Source of the DNA: UBA6197 sp047638075
GTDB taxonomy: Bacteria > Pseudomonadota > Alphaproteobacteria > Rhodobacterales > Rhodobacteraceae
Direction: 5' to 3'
Assembly: GCF_047638075.1 (NCBI RefSeq)
Contig: NZ_JBLJBV010000064.1
Coordinates: 1 to 62,989 of the forward strand
DNA: 62,989 bases
The notes under the pieces were generated by a model. That model was given only the letters and a program-made list of their open reading frames with translations, ran no database searches and was not told the origin of the DNA. The position numbers were made by a program, and so were the translations under genes. Shown here piece after piece: positions 7,863-16,020 of this stretch. Each line of letters begins with the position of its first letter. The stretch's first letter is position 1.

Positions 7863-8342
7863 ATGACCAAAGACTTGTTCTCGCGCCGCACGATCCTGAT
7901 CGGCGGGACAGCACTGCTGGCCGCGTCGCCCCTGCCTACGCTGGCACAAGGTGCGGGACCTGCAATTCATGTGCTGAAAGATCCGAACTGCGGCTGCTGC
8001 TCGGCGTGGATCCAGATCCTCGAAAACGACGGGTTCGCTGTCACGACCGAGAGCAGCCTTGGGACGCTTCTGATGCGCTACAAGCTGGACAACGGCATCC
8101 CGCAGGAGATGTTCTCCTGCCATACGGGAAGCGTCGATGGCTACATGATCGAGGGCCACGTTCCTGTCGCCGACATCCGCCGTCTGCTGGATGGGCGACC
8201 TGACGCGGTGGGCCTGGCGGTGCCCGGCATGCCGTACGGATCGCCCGGCATGGGGCCGGAAAGCGAGCGCGAGGCCTACGACGTGTTCCTGATCCGGCGC
8301 GACGGATCCAACGAGGTCTTCACCAGCTACGCTGCCGCCTGA
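7863..8342 (+). CDS. DUF411 exported metal-binding protein
   Basis: 159 residues; start after AAAGGAAAACC. The Tat-type signal (SRRTILIGGTALL) ends near LAQG. The DUF411 core begins HVLKDPNCGCCSAWI, whose CGCC is a likely copper site, and has a further Cys in MFSCHTG. Proteins of this type accompany copper efflux systems and are thought to be periplasmic copper carriers; that role is inference. Last gene of block 1, 37 bases after copA. Block 2 has no copy. Confidence 0.85.
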   Translation: MTKDLFSRRTILIGGTALLAASPLPTLAQGAGPAIHVLKDPNCGCCSAWIQILENDGFAVTTESSLGTLLMRYKLDNGIPQEMFSCHTGSVDGYMIEGHVPVADIRRLLDGRPDAVGLAVPGMPYGSPGMGPESEREAYDVFLIRRDGSNEVFTSYAAA

Positions 8343-8368
8343 CCTCGAAGCTGTATTTCGGCTCCTGA

Positions 8369-8623
8369 TCAGGGACGAGAACACACGCGCGTCTGATCCC
8401 GCATGACCGCGTGGTCGCTCAGCATCTCGGCAATGGCCGAGCCATCCGGCAATGAGTTCAGTTCGTCGGCCGCCCGGGCCTGAACCTCGCGGTTGTATTC
8501 GATGACGGGCGGACAGGCCCCCAGCTCACCGTTAGAACCGACCGTCGCGCAACCGGTCAGCAAGCTCGTTGCGATCGCGAGGGCGGCGAGCTGCCGCCTC
8601 CAGCATCTGGCGTTGGACATCAT
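8369..8623 (-). CDS. Phage outer-membrane spanin (Rz1-like lipoprotein)
   Basis: 84 residues. The signal peptide has a lipobox (LLTGC, Cys near residue 21), followed by a short periplasmic part with CPPVIEYNREVQ. It overlaps the 3' end of the inner-membrane spanin gene in another frame, the classic Rz/Rz1 layout, which supports both calls. Lysis would need it to bridge to the inner spanin. Remnant of a prophage or GTA-like cluster; whether it is expressed is unknown. Confidence 0.7.
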   Translation of the reverse strand: MMSNARCWRRQLAALAIATSLLTGCATVGSNGELGACPPVIEYNREVQARAADELNSLPDGSAIAEMLSDHAVMRDQTRVCSRP

Positions 8624-8807
8624 TGGCCTTCTCCGTTGTCTTGAGGCGTTCAGCGAGGCGTCCCGCTCGCTCGCCGGACCGCCGAAGCGCAAGCAGAAAC
8701 AAGAGCACGGCGAGGACGATCGCGCCATAGCGCAACGCCGCCCGCATCCATGGGCTGGCGGCGAACCCGGTGAGGAGCGCGGCGATCATCGCAGCCCCTT
8801 TTTCCAA
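8532..8807 (-). CDS. Phage inner-membrane spanin (Rz-like)
   Basis: 91 residues. One membrane helix (LRYGAIVLAVLLFLLALRR) is followed by a charged coiled-coil-like stretch (RLAERLKTTEKANDVQRQ), the plan of an i-spanin. It overlaps the lipoprotein gene downstream and the last codons of the fusion gene upstream (8786-8807), so the lysis genes form a tight unit. Small size and overlap, rather than strong sequence identity, carry the call. Confidence 0.65.
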   Translation of the reverse strand: MEKGAAMIAALLTGFAASPWMRAALRYGAIVLAVLLFLLALRRSGERAGRLAERLKTTEKANDVQRQMLEAAARRPRDRNELADRLRDGRF

Positions 8808-11272
8808 TCGTCGAGCCGGGCGTAGATCGTGACCGCGATGCCGCCGAGTGCCACGACGATGAACACCCAGCGGAGCGTATCGAGATACGGCACCAGCGGC
8901 AGGATGGCGGTTTGGGTCTCGGCCAGGACGCTCTGCGCCACCTCGACCCCGGCTGCGCCCAGCGTCGCCACTCCGGCCGCGCCGCCCCCCTTCATGGTGC
9001 GGCTGTCGGCCAGCACTTCGCGCGCGGGCGGCGTCTCTGCCGCGACCAGCGGCCGGTGCGCGGGCTGGTCCTCGGTCAGCTGCGGCAGGTCCATCAGCAC
9101 CGCATCCGGAGCGCCGAACACCACGGCCCGCGTCAGCGACGCCGCGCGGGGATCGCCGGGCGGCAGATCGTAGGTCGCCCGGTCCTGGCGGACCGACTCG
9201 ATGCCGCGCGCCTCGGCGTCGGCGATGGAGACGAGCCGCAGATCCGCCGGCCGCCCGTCATGCTCCAGCCGGATCGCGTCGGCCGGATCGAGCGCGAGGC
9301 GCGAGGGCGGCAGACGGAACGCCGCCGTCTCGCGCCCCACCCACGCCTCCATCAACGCGCGGCGGCAGCGGCGATCGGCCTCCTCGGGCGGCACCGCCAT
9401 GGGGAAGGACTCCGAGGCAATGCGGGTCGTGTCCACGGTGATGCGCCGCGCCTCGACGAGCGCCGCATCGTAATCCTCGTCGGCGCGGGCGACCTGCCAT
9501 TTCAGCGCCTGCGGCAGCTCGGTCTCCTGGCCGCGCGTCAGTTCCAGCAGTTCGCCCTCGCGGGCGGCCACGAGATCGTCGGCACCGAGCCTGGCGACGG
9601 AGGCCCGGCCGCGCATGACGAAGCGGATCATGCCCTCGGTCTCCACCGCGTCGAAGCCGAAATGCCGCGACAGTGTGGTGATTGAGGCGCGCGGGGATTC
9701 CAGTGCGCCAATCGCATAACCTTCGATCGCGCCCCAGAGGCCGGTGACGTCGATCCGAGCCTCGGGCATTCCCGCACGCAGGCAGAGGTGGCGGACGAGC
9801 GCGGCCAACGACATCGCACCGAGCCGTCCGGTCAGCCAGTGACCGAGCCGCCAATTCGAACCGTCTGTCCACACGTCGGACAGAGCCGGAAAGAACGGAT
9901 ACGGCCGGGCATCCCAGGTCCAGGCGGCGCATTTGGGCACATGCACCATGCGTCCGCCATAGACGCCGGAGACGGAATTGTTCCCAGTATCACCCCACCA
10001 GAGATAGGTCGCCTCGAGATAGGCGCGCTGGATGGCGTCGTCGCGCCAGCCCCGCGAGAAATGCGGCGTGAAGCTCTCTGACGATTTCGGGTCGAAGAAT
10101 ACATTCGGCTGGTTGGTGCCGCGATCAATGGCGGGACAGCCGAGCTCGGTGAACCAGATTGGCTTGGATTGTGGCACCCATGCCGTCGGAGTTCCGCTCT
10201 CCACTCCGCTCGGGCGGTTGTAATGCGGGTTCGACCACCAGGCGCGGAGGTCCTTGTAACGGAAGACCCACGGCTTGACCGCCGCCCCATCCGTGATCGG
10301 CGTGCGGACCTGCGCTGAGCGGTCGGCGTCGCTGGCATAGAACCAGTCGAAGCCTTCCCCGCCCGCGATGTTCGCCTGTAAATAGGCCCTGTCGTAGATC
10401 GCGGGCCAGCCCTCTGCCGCGTCGGCATGCTCGAACCCGTCGCGCCAATCGGAGAGTGGCATGTAGTTGTCGATGCCGACGAAATCGATCTCCAGATCGG
10501 CCCAGAGCGGATCAAGGTGGAAGAACACATCGCCGCTGCCGTTGCCCGGCTGGTGCCCGAAGTATTCCGACCAGTCGGCCGCATAGCCGATCTTTGTGGC
10601 CGACCCGAGGATCGAGCGGACATCCGCGAGAAGGTCACGACAGGCCTGTACCGCCGGATAGGTGGACGCGCCGGAGCGGATCGTGGTCAGCCGTTCGAGG
10701 TCGAGCGTCACGTCGAGCGCGTCCGTGTCAAAGCGAACCGGCACGTCGAATTCGAAACCAGCGGAGATAGCGACGCCAGAAACCGGTGCGGTATCAAAGG
10801 TGACAACGCCGGTCGCGGTATCGACGGACCAGCCAGAGGGCTGCTCCACCCCGTCGAGCGCGATGCGCACGGTATCGACAACCGGCTTGGCAATGGCCCT
10901 GACCCATGTCTGGCTGCCGGAGACGTAGCGCTTCTCCAACTGGAACCCGGTTGTCGCGCCGTCGCCGATGCCAATCGCCTGATCGCTCGGCGATGGCGTG
11001 CCGGACGGAAGGCAAGATTTGTAATCGCCCCAATCCTTGAAGCGGAAGCCGTGCAGCCGTCCATTGCGCGCCTCGAAGAAGGCGACGACCGCCGCCAGAT
11101 CATCGGCGCGACGGATGCCGTAGGCGACATCGTAGCGGCGGCGCGAATTGGCACAGCTCGCGTTGCGTTCCTCGTCGCCGGAGGCCAGTTCGACAATTTG
11201 TGTGCGGCGTTCCGGACCGCCGCGTGCGCCCCGACTGACATTGTGAGGAAACCGGGCTTCATGAAACGCCAT
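8786..11272 (-). CDS. GTA-like chimera: DUF2460 + TIM-barrel tail protein + lysis membrane segment
   Basis: One 828-residue open frame made from three phage genes. Residues 1 to about 205 (MAFHEARFPHNVSRGARGGP onward) match the GTA gp12/DUF2460 baseplate-type protein. After VTLDLERL it changes to the middle of the GTA host-specificity protein: TIM-barrel segment (KIGYAADWSEYFG, DPLWADLEIDFVGIDNY, PIWFTELGCPAIDRGTNQPN), then DADEDYDAAL- and PPEEADRRCRRAL-like parts. After HRPLVAAE it switches to a lysis-type C-terminus with one helix (LRWVFIVVALGGIAVTIYA). Both joins keep frame, pointing to two deletions. The start at 11272 is the DUF2460 ATG; the upstream in-frame extension lacks homology. 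Confidence 0.75.
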   Translation of the reverse strand: MAFHEARFPHNVSRGARGGPERRTQIVELASGDEERNASCANSRRRYDVAYGIRRADDLAAVVAFFEARNGRLHGFRFKDWGDYKSCLPSGTPSPSDQAIGIGDGATTGFQLEKRYVSGSQTWVRAIAKPVVDTVRIALDGVEQPSGWSVDTATGVVTFDTAPVSGVAISAGFEFDVPVRFDTDALDVTLDLERLTTIRSGASTYPAVQACRDLLADVRSILGSATKIGYAADWSEYFGHQPGNGSGDVFFHLDPLWADLEIDFVGIDNYMPLSDWRDGFEHADAAEGWPAIYDRAYLQANIAGGEGFDWFYASDADRSAQVRTPITDGAAVKPWVFRYKDLRAWWSNPHYNRPSGVESGTPTAWVPQSKPIWFTELGCPAIDRGTNQPNVFFDPKSSESFTPHFSRGWRDDAIQRAYLEATYLWWGDTGNNSVSGVYGGRMVHVPKCAAWTWDARPYPFFPALSDVWTDGSNWRLGHWLTGRLGAMSLAALVRHLCLRAGMPEARIDVTGLWGAIEGYAIGALESPRASITTLSRHFGFDAVETEGMIRFVMRGRASVARLGADDLVAAREGELLELTRGQETELPQALKWQVARADEDYDAALVEARRITVDTTRIASESFPMAVPPEEADRRCRRALMEAWVGRETAAFRLPPSRLALDPADAIRLEHDGRPADLRLVSIADAEARGIESVRQDRATYDLPPGDPRAASLTRAVVFGAPDAVLMDLPQLTEDQPAHRPLVAAETPPAREVLADSRTMKGGGAAGVATLGAAGVEVAQSVLAETQTAILPLVPYLDTLRWVFIVVALGGIAVTIYARLDDWKKGLR

Positions 11273-11474
11273 CACATGCCCCTCCGACCCATCGACACGG
11301 CGCGGGCGATGGCGCACGGCAACCGACGTGCAGCGTGTCCAGCACTGCGGCCGGATCAGCAAAATGCTCGAGCGGCTCGCTGCTGCGCCGAAGCTCATCG
11401 AATGTGTGTTGAAAACCAAGAGTTGAAGAAGAAAACATGAGGTGATCACGGATCTCGTGCCACGCGATAGACAT
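11259..11474 (-). pseudogene. Unidentified truncated ORF before the GTA-like chimera
   Basis: Starts MSIAWHEIRDHLMFSSS and contains LEHFADPAAVLDTLH, which looks like genuine protein. Beyond about residue 45 it turns into low-complexity Arg/Pro sequence where it meets the chimera start. I do not recognise the family with confidence; it may be the N-terminus of an HTH or sigma-like protein of prophage regions. A strong hairpin (11476-11502) lies directly before its start codon. Confidence 0.35.
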
Positions 11475-11475
11475 T

Positions 11476-11502
11476 GGACGCCTGCCTTGCGGCCAGGCGT
11501 CC
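11476..11502. terminator. 9-bp stem-loop, terminator-like or 5' leader hairpin
   Basis: GGACGCCTG and CAGGCGTCC enclose a 9-base loop, followed on the plus strand by AGCGCCTTTTT. It could end plus-strand transcription. On the minus strand it would occlude the ribosome site of the small ORF starting at 11474. Confidence 0.45.
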
Positions 11503-12322
11503 AGCGCCTTTTTGTGGCCAGGTCAGGACGTCGTGCGTCTCTGCAATTTCAGGAAATTGGTGAGATGCGCGCCTTAGCGCGCAAGCGTCGGATCCAACAT
11601 CAACCAAGAAGGTGATCACCTCCGGGGTGCCCTTGGCATCACAGATTTGCTTTGGTCCGGCCTATGGATAGAGCTTGCCAGAGTTCGGTTTTGTTTCCAA
11701 AAAAACGGAATGCAGGCGGCTGGAAAAACTGAACAAAAAGATAGGTCGGACGCTGTCGTCCTCCCTCGTTTGCGGATCTTGCGAGCGACCTTACCACAAC
11801 GTCGACTTCTGCTCTTATTCTAACATCGTCCCAACTGGCGAGGTTTGAACCGGGTCGCCTTAATGCGGTAGAGACCGAAGTCGAAGTGCTTAGCCGCACT
11901 TTTGGTAAACCATTTTGTATCAGAGACTTACAACCTGAACACCAAATCGGCGCAGTCATGAGGTCCGGAGAATATCGGCCTGGAGAGAACGCTTCCGCGC
12001 CTCCCGGTGAAGGGGCCGGTGAATAGCCCTCCCGCATAACCCTTGAATATAACGGAAAAATCGGGCCGGGGCCGGATCGAGAGAACGCTTTCATGAGGAT
12101 AAATGGCGGAGGGAACGCGACTGCCGTCGAACCTTCTCTGGGCTTCGCGCACCTCTACAACCCGCGCCTAGAAAGCGTAACCTGCTTAGAAGACTGCATT
12201 ATTTCTGTTTTGATTTGAGGGTGATGTCTCGCGCTGCGTTTGTTGTCGTCAATCCAGTTGAGCAGGAAGGCCACGAAGCCACTGCAATGCGAAAACGATG
12301 GGGTCGTTCGTCGACTTGAATG
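11503..12322. other. Gene-poor stretch with a degenerate tRNA-flank copy
   Basis: No convincing gene. Open frames here have no recognisable motif. Positions 11960-12115 are a diverged copy of 27568-27720, the sequence adjoining the tRNA-Ser 3' end (see the separate repeat entry). The rest shows nothing I can name. Confidence 0.6.
11960..12115. repeat. att-like repeat, left copy
   Basis: Aligns along its whole length with 27568-27720. Shared blocks are AGGTCCGGAGAATA, GGAGAGAACGCTTCCG, CCCGCATAACCC, AACGGAAAAATC, GAGAACGCTTT and the final TGGCGGAG. In the right copy TGGCGGAG is the CCA end of tRNA-Ser. After that point this copy diverges. It looks like an old duplication of a tRNA flank, as left by island integration. 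Confidence 0.6.
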
Positions 12323-12339
12323 ATCCCCCCTGGGGGGAT
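12323..12339. promoter_or_regulatory. Operator for the RcnR/CsoR-type repressor
   Basis: Perfect 17-bp dyad ATCCCCCC-T-GGGGGGAT ending 11 bases before the repressor start. G-tract inverted repeats are the known DNA targets of RcnR/CsoR-family proteins. Binding here would block transcription of the repressor-exporter operon until metal is present. Confidence 0.8.
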
Positions 12340-12350
12340 ATTATCGTTCG

Positions 12351-12608
12351 ATGACAAACCCGCACCAGCACGCAACCCATCCCGATCTGATCAAGCGGCT
12401 GAAGCGGGCCGACGGGCATCTGCGGCATGTGATCGAGATGCTTGAGGCCGAAAAGCCCTGCGCCGACATCGCAACCCAGTTGCTAGCGGTCGAGCGTGCC
12501 ATCACGGCGGCCAAGCGCATTTTGATCCACGACCATATCGACCATTGCCTTGGGCATGGCAGCGACGGCGATATTGCCGAGCTGCGCGCGTTGGCCAAGC
12601 TGCTTTAG
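12351..12608 (+). CDS. Metal-sensing CsoR/RcnR-family repressor
   Basis: 85-residue all-helical repressor. His-rich N-terminus MTNPHQHATHPDL, then RLKRADGHLRHVIEMLE with the expected Cys in EKPCADIA (about residue 36), and LIHDHIDHCLGHG near residues 61-73. The N-terminal His plus Cys-His-His set resembles nickel/cobalt sensors (RcnR, DmeR) rather than CsoR copper sensors. A perfect operator lies just upstream and the His-tailed exporter follows 10 bases downstream, so it should control that exporter and itself. Confidence 0.85.
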   Translation: MTNPHQHATHPDLIKRLKRADGHLRHVIEMLEAEKPCADIATQLLAVERAITAAKRILIHDHIDHCLGHGSDGDIAELRALAKLL

Positions 12609-12618
12609 GAGACGCTTC

Positions 12619-13938
12619 ATGCTTTCGGTCCTTGCCAACCGCACCTATCGGCATCTCTTTGCGGCACAGGTGATCGCGCTGATCGGCACTGGGCTTGCCA
12701 CGGTGGCCCTTGGCCTGCTGGCCTGGCAGATCGCGGGCAAGGATGCAGGTCTGGTGCTGGGCACCGCGTTGGCGATCAAGATGATGGCCTATGTCACACT
12801 TGCCCCCATCGCCTCGGCCTTTGCGGATCGGCTGCCACGGCGGACCATGCTGGTGGCGTTGGATCTGATCCGGGCGACAGTGGCCGTGGCGCTGCCCTTC
12901 GTGACCGAGATCTGGCAGGTCTATACGCTGATCTTTCTGCTACAAGCCGCCTCGGCCGGGTTCACCCCGACGTTTCAGGCAACGATCCCAGACGTTCTGC
13001 CGGACGAGGCCGACTACACCCGCGCATTGTCACTTTCGCGGCTCGCCTATGATCTGGAAAACATGCTGAGCCCGATGCTGGCGGCGGCGCTGCTGACGGT
13101 GGTCAGCTTTCCGGTGCTGTTCGGCGGCACGGTGATCGGCTTTCTTGCGTCAGCGGCGCTGGTGCTGACGGTGACGCTGCCAAGCCCGCGACCTGCCGCG
13201 CCGCGTGGCGTCTGGGACCGCACGACCCGAGGCATCCGGATCTACCTTGCCACGCCCCGGTTGCGCGGCCTTCTGGCGCTGAACCTAACCGTGGCGGCGG
13301 CGGGCGCCATGGTGATCGTCAACACGGTGGTGATCGTGCAAGCCGGGCTTGGCTTGGGCGACACCCAAGTTGCGCTGGCGCTGGCCGCGTTCGGGGCCGG
13401 CTCGATGGTGGCGGCGGTGATCCTGCCCCGCTTGCTCGACCGTATACCCGACCGCCCGCCGATGATCGCAGGGGCCGCACTTTTGGCAACTGGCATGCTT
13501 TTCGGGCCAATGGTCGGATCGCTGCCCGCACTTGCCGCCCTCTGGCTGGCCTTGGGCTTTGGCTACAGCTTAACCCAAACCCCTACCGGGCGCTTGCTGC
13601 GCAGGTCCGCCCAGCCCGAAGACCGGCCGGTAATTTTCGCCGCGCAGTTTGCCTTGTCACATGCGTGCTGGCTGCTGACCTATCCGCTGGCTGGTTGGGC
13701 GGGAGCGAGGTTCGGGCTGGACAGCACCTTCCTGATCCTTTCGGGATTGGCCATGATTGGCGTCGTGGCCGCACTCAGGCTTTGGCCCGCCGATCTGGTC
13801 GATGACATGGCCCACACGCATCCAGAGTTGGCGCCGGATCATCCGCATCTGCACGAGCATGGGGTCGATCCGCATCGCCATCCAGTTATCATAGACGATC
13901 TGCATCGGGTGTGGCCCGCGCAGGCAAGGTCGGCCTAG
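12619..13938 (+). CDS. NreB-like major facilitator metal exporter
   Basis: 439 residues, about twelve hydrophobic helices; start after AGGAGA. MFS motif in the first half (ADRLPRRTMLVALD). The cytoplasmic tail is His-rich (MAHTHPELAPDHPHLHEHG, then DPHRHPVII), the hallmark of NreB-type nickel exporters. It is co-transcribed with the RcnR/CsoR-type repressor. Substrate is inferred as nickel and/or cobalt from the tail and the sensor type; not proven by sequence. Confidence 0.8.
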   Translation: MLSVLANRTYRHLFAAQVIALIGTGLATVALGLLAWQIAGKDAGLVLGTALAIKMMAYVTLAPIASAFADRLPRRTMLVALDLIRATVAVALPFVTEIWQVYTLIFLLQAASAGFTPTFQATIPDVLPDEADYTRALSLSRLAYDLENMLSPMLAAALLTVVSFPVLFGGTVIGFLASAALVLTVTLPSPRPAAPRGVWDRTTRGIRIYLATPRLRGLLALNLTVAAAGAMVIVNTVVIVQAGLGLGDTQVALALAAFGAGSMVAAVILPRLLDRIPDRPPMIAGAALLATGMLFGPMVGSLPALAALWLALGFGYSLTQTPTGRLLRRSAQPEDRPVIFAAQFALSHACWLLTYPLAGWAGARFGLDSTFLILSGLAMIGVVAALRLWPADLVDDMAHTHPELAPDHPHLHEHGVDPHRHPVIIDDLHRVWPAQARSA

Positions 13939-13982
13939 CCAGAACCGTCGAAGCGAATGGCTGCGTTTACAAGCCGCCGCCT

Positions 13983-15203
13983 TTACAAAAGACCCAGTGC
14001 AACGCCCCCGGCCGCAGTCAGGGCAACCACGATCCATGGGGATGCTTTCCAGACAGTGAGCAGCAGGAAAGCGGTCAGGGCCAGCGCGAAATCCTGCGGT
14101 GTCAGGACCGCGCCTTGCCAGACCGGATCGTAAAGGGCGGCCCCAAGGATGCCGACGACAGCCGCATTCGCGCCGCGCATCGCGGCCTGTGCCAGAAGGC
14201 GTGACCGGAACGCATCCCAGAACGGCAGCGCGCCAATCAGCAGCAGAAAGCCCGGAAGAAAGATGGCCACCAGCGCAATGGCGGCACCGAGGATGCCGTT
14301 CGGCGCGGGCCCTGCAACCGCCCCGAGATAGGCGGAAAAGCTGAAAAGCGGGCCGGGAACGGCCTGCGCTGCGCCGTATCCGGCAAGGAAGGCGTCATTG
14401 CTGACCCAACCCTGTAGCACCACTTCCGCCTGCAACAGCGGCAGCACGACATGGCCGCCCCCGAACACCAGCGACCCGGACCGGTAGAAGGCATCGAACA
14501 AGGCCACGCCTTGCGACAGGTGGGCCGCCAGTGGCAGCAAGACGAGCAACAGGCCGAAGAGGGCGAACGCACCGAGGCCAACCGATTTTGGAACGCGAAA
14601 TTGCAGATGTCCCACTTTAGGCGCATTGCCACTTCGACAGGCCCAAAGGCCTGCCAGACCGCCGATCACGATGGCAGCGATCTGACCCATGGATCCGCCC
14701 GCAAAGACCACGATCAGCACGGCGGCAAGCGCGATGCTGGCCCGTGTGCGGTCGGGCGCAAGGGTCCGCGCCATGCCCCAGACCGCCTGCGCCACCACCG
14801 CCACGGCGACCACCTTCAGGCCGTGAACAAGGCCAAGACCGACCGGCCCCGCGAACGCGGCGGCCCCGAAGGCGAACAGGACCAGAAGGATCGCCGATGG
14901 CAGCGTGAACGCCGCCCATGCGGCCAGTGCGCCAAGCGGGCCGCCGCGCAAAAAGCCAAGCGCGAAGCCCACCTGGCTGCTGGCCGGGCCGGGCAGAAAT
15001 TGGCACAGCGCCACAAGGTCAGCGTATCCCGCCTCATCGATCCATTTGCGTCGCGTGACCAACTCGTCGCGGAAATAGCCAAGATGGGCAATCGGGCCGC
15101 CAAAAGACGTGAGCCCCAGTTTCAGGAAGGCGCGAAAGACTTCAGCGGGCGTGCCCTCGGCGCGGGGGTTGCCCTTCGCGGCAGCTTGGCCGGATGGCAT
15201 CAT
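13983..15203 (-). CDS. chrA: Chromate transporter ChrA (two-domain form)
   Basis: 406-residue membrane protein of the CHR family, which exports chromate using the membrane gradient. Both halves carry the family signature: FLKLGLTSFGGPIAHLGYFR and LPGPASSQVGFALG in the N half; RSGSLVFGGGHVVLPLL and AAQAVPGPLFSFSAYLG in the C half. Its ATG overlaps the stop of the cueR gene by four bases (ATGA), so it is translated from the same message. That coupling of a copper sensor with a chromate exporter is unusual. Confidence 0.92.
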   Translation of the reverse strand: MMPSGQAAAKGNPRAEGTPAEVFRAFLKLGLTSFGGPIAHLGYFRDELVTRRKWIDEAGYADLVALCQFLPGPASSQVGFALGFLRGGPLGALAAWAAFTLPSAILLVLFAFGAAAFAGPVGLGLVHGLKVVAVAVVAQAVWGMARTLAPDRTRASIALAAVLIVVFAGGSMGQIAAIVIGGLAGLWACRSGNAPKVGHLQFRVPKSVGLGAFALFGLLLVLLPLAAHLSQGVALFDAFYRSGSLVFGGGHVVLPLLQAEVVLQGWVSNDAFLAGYGAAQAVPGPLFSFSAYLGAVAGPAPNGILGAAIALVAIFLPGFLLLIGALPFWDAFRSRLLAQAAMRGANAAVVGILGAALYDPVWQGAVLTPQDFALALTAFLLLTVWKASPWIVVALTAAGGVALGLL

Positions 15204-15592
15204 GAACCGGTCCCCGCCAGATCGTCGAGGATCGGGCAGTCGGGGCTGGCGTCGCCATGACAGCGCCTGACCAGATCCGAAAGACTTTTGTGCATGGATT
15301 GAAGTTCGCTGATTTTCTGCTCAACCCGGCCAATATGATCCTGGGCCAGATGTTTGACATCGGCGCTGGCACGGCCCCGATCTTCGTAGAGCGACAGAAG
15401 TGCGCGACAATCCTCAATCGAAAAGCCCAGCGATCGCGCCCGGGCAAGGAATGTCAATTTGTGCAAGTCGCTTTCGCGGAACGCGCGATACCCGTTTGCC
15501 CCTCGTAGCGGCTTAATCAGCCCGATTTCCTCATAGTAGCGGATCGTCTTTGCAGGCAGTCCGCTTGCCTGTGCAATATTCCCGATATTCAT
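15200..15592 (-). CDS. cueR: Copper-responsive MerR-family activator CueR
   Basis: 130 residues. MerR HTH at the N-terminus (MNIGNIAQASGLPAKTIRYY, EEIGLIKP), dimerisation helix, and a metal loop CHGDASPDC: two Cys separated by seven residues, as in CueR. It should sense Cu(I) and activate promoters with dyads in long spacers. Such dyads occur at 15622-15640 (its own promoter), 15745-15761, 17123-17135 and 5436-5454. The start at 15592 gives the canonical N-terminus; an upstream in-frame extension is rejected. Confidence 0.92.
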   Translation of the reverse strand: MNIGNIAQASGLPAKTIRYYEEIGLIKPLRGANGYRAFRESDLHKLTFLARARSLGFSIEDCRALLSLYEDRGRASADVKHLAQDHIGRVEQKISELQSMHKSLSDLVRRCHGDASPDCPILDDLAGTGS

Positions 15593-15621
15593 GGCGCCAG
15601 CCTCCGAAAGACAGTTTCTGA

Positions 15622-15640
15622 CCTTACAGTAACTGTAAGG
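15622..15640 (-). promoter_or_regulatory. CueR box at the cueR-chrA promoter
   Basis: Dyad CCTTACAGTAACTGTAAGG, 30 bases upstream of the cueR start, reading toward cueR. It implies autoregulation and copper-driven chrA expression. Confidence 0.75.
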
Positions 15641-15739
15641 ATTGGGAACCCTCAACTCGGAACCCTCCTATGCTGGAACGCACATTTTGTCCGTTGGTGC
15701 CGTCTATTGCGGCGGGAAATCAATTCTTTCGTGATGTCC

Positions 15740-15761
15740 TTGACCTTCCAGTAACTGGAAG
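15740..15761 (+). promoter_or_regulatory. CueR box before copper block 2
   Basis: TTGACC (-35-like, 15740-15745) merges with the dyad CTTCCAGTAACTGGAAG at 15745-15761. It faces the plus strand toward the mini membrane protein at 15884 and the DUF302-TVP38 genes. The -10 is not clear by eye. Confidence 0.75.
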
Positions 15762-15883
15762 CGCCATGTGTATCGTAGCTCAGGCAATAACTCTGAAATG
15801 ATTGGAGCTGAAATGGCTGCAATCGCTGCGGTGCTGCAAAGCCATTATTGCACGTCGCGGGGCGGCCCGTAGAGAAGGAGAGA

Positions 15884-16003
15884 ATGATGATGAACGGATA
15901 CGGTATGGGGTGGGGCATGGGTTTCGGCTGGCTCTGGATGATCGTCATTCTTGTACTGGTCGGCCTCGCCATTGCCGCGCTGGTCAAATACCTGCGGAAA
16001 TAA
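15884..16003 (+). CDS. Single-span mini membrane protein, copy 2
   Basis: 39 residues with three possible adjacent ATGs after AGAAGGAGAGA. Gly/Met-rich head (MNGYGMGWGMGFGWLW), one helix, tail LVKYLRK. Paralogue of 3590-3715 and, as there, first in a run leading to DUF302, TVP38 and copA. Methionines in the head could bind copper; this is speculation. Too short to be listed by many gene finders. Confidence 0.75.
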   Translation: MMMNGYGMGWGMGFGWLWMIVILVLVGLAIAALVKYLRK

Positions 16004-16020
16004 ACGGAAAGGAAAATACA

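Noticed and set aside
6095..7891. Minus-strand frames of 493 and 598 codons over copA copy 1
   Set aside because: Antisense shadows of a strongly conserved ATPase gene; no recognisable domain. The same shadow recurs over copy 2 at 17479-19050.
10527..10560. Sequence TTGCCCGGC in the GTA-like gene, and GCCGGGCAGC in ileS (46516), resembling the hairpin right flank
   Set aside because: Part of normal conserved codons with no left flank or paired core nearby.
8369..11272. A functional gene transfer agent or prophage
   Set aside because: No terminase, portal, capsid or tape-measure gene in the window, and the tail genes present are fused or truncated.
8829..11440. Plus-strand frames over the GTA-like chimera
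   Set aside because: His/Arg-rich shadows of the minus-strand gene, without start-site support.
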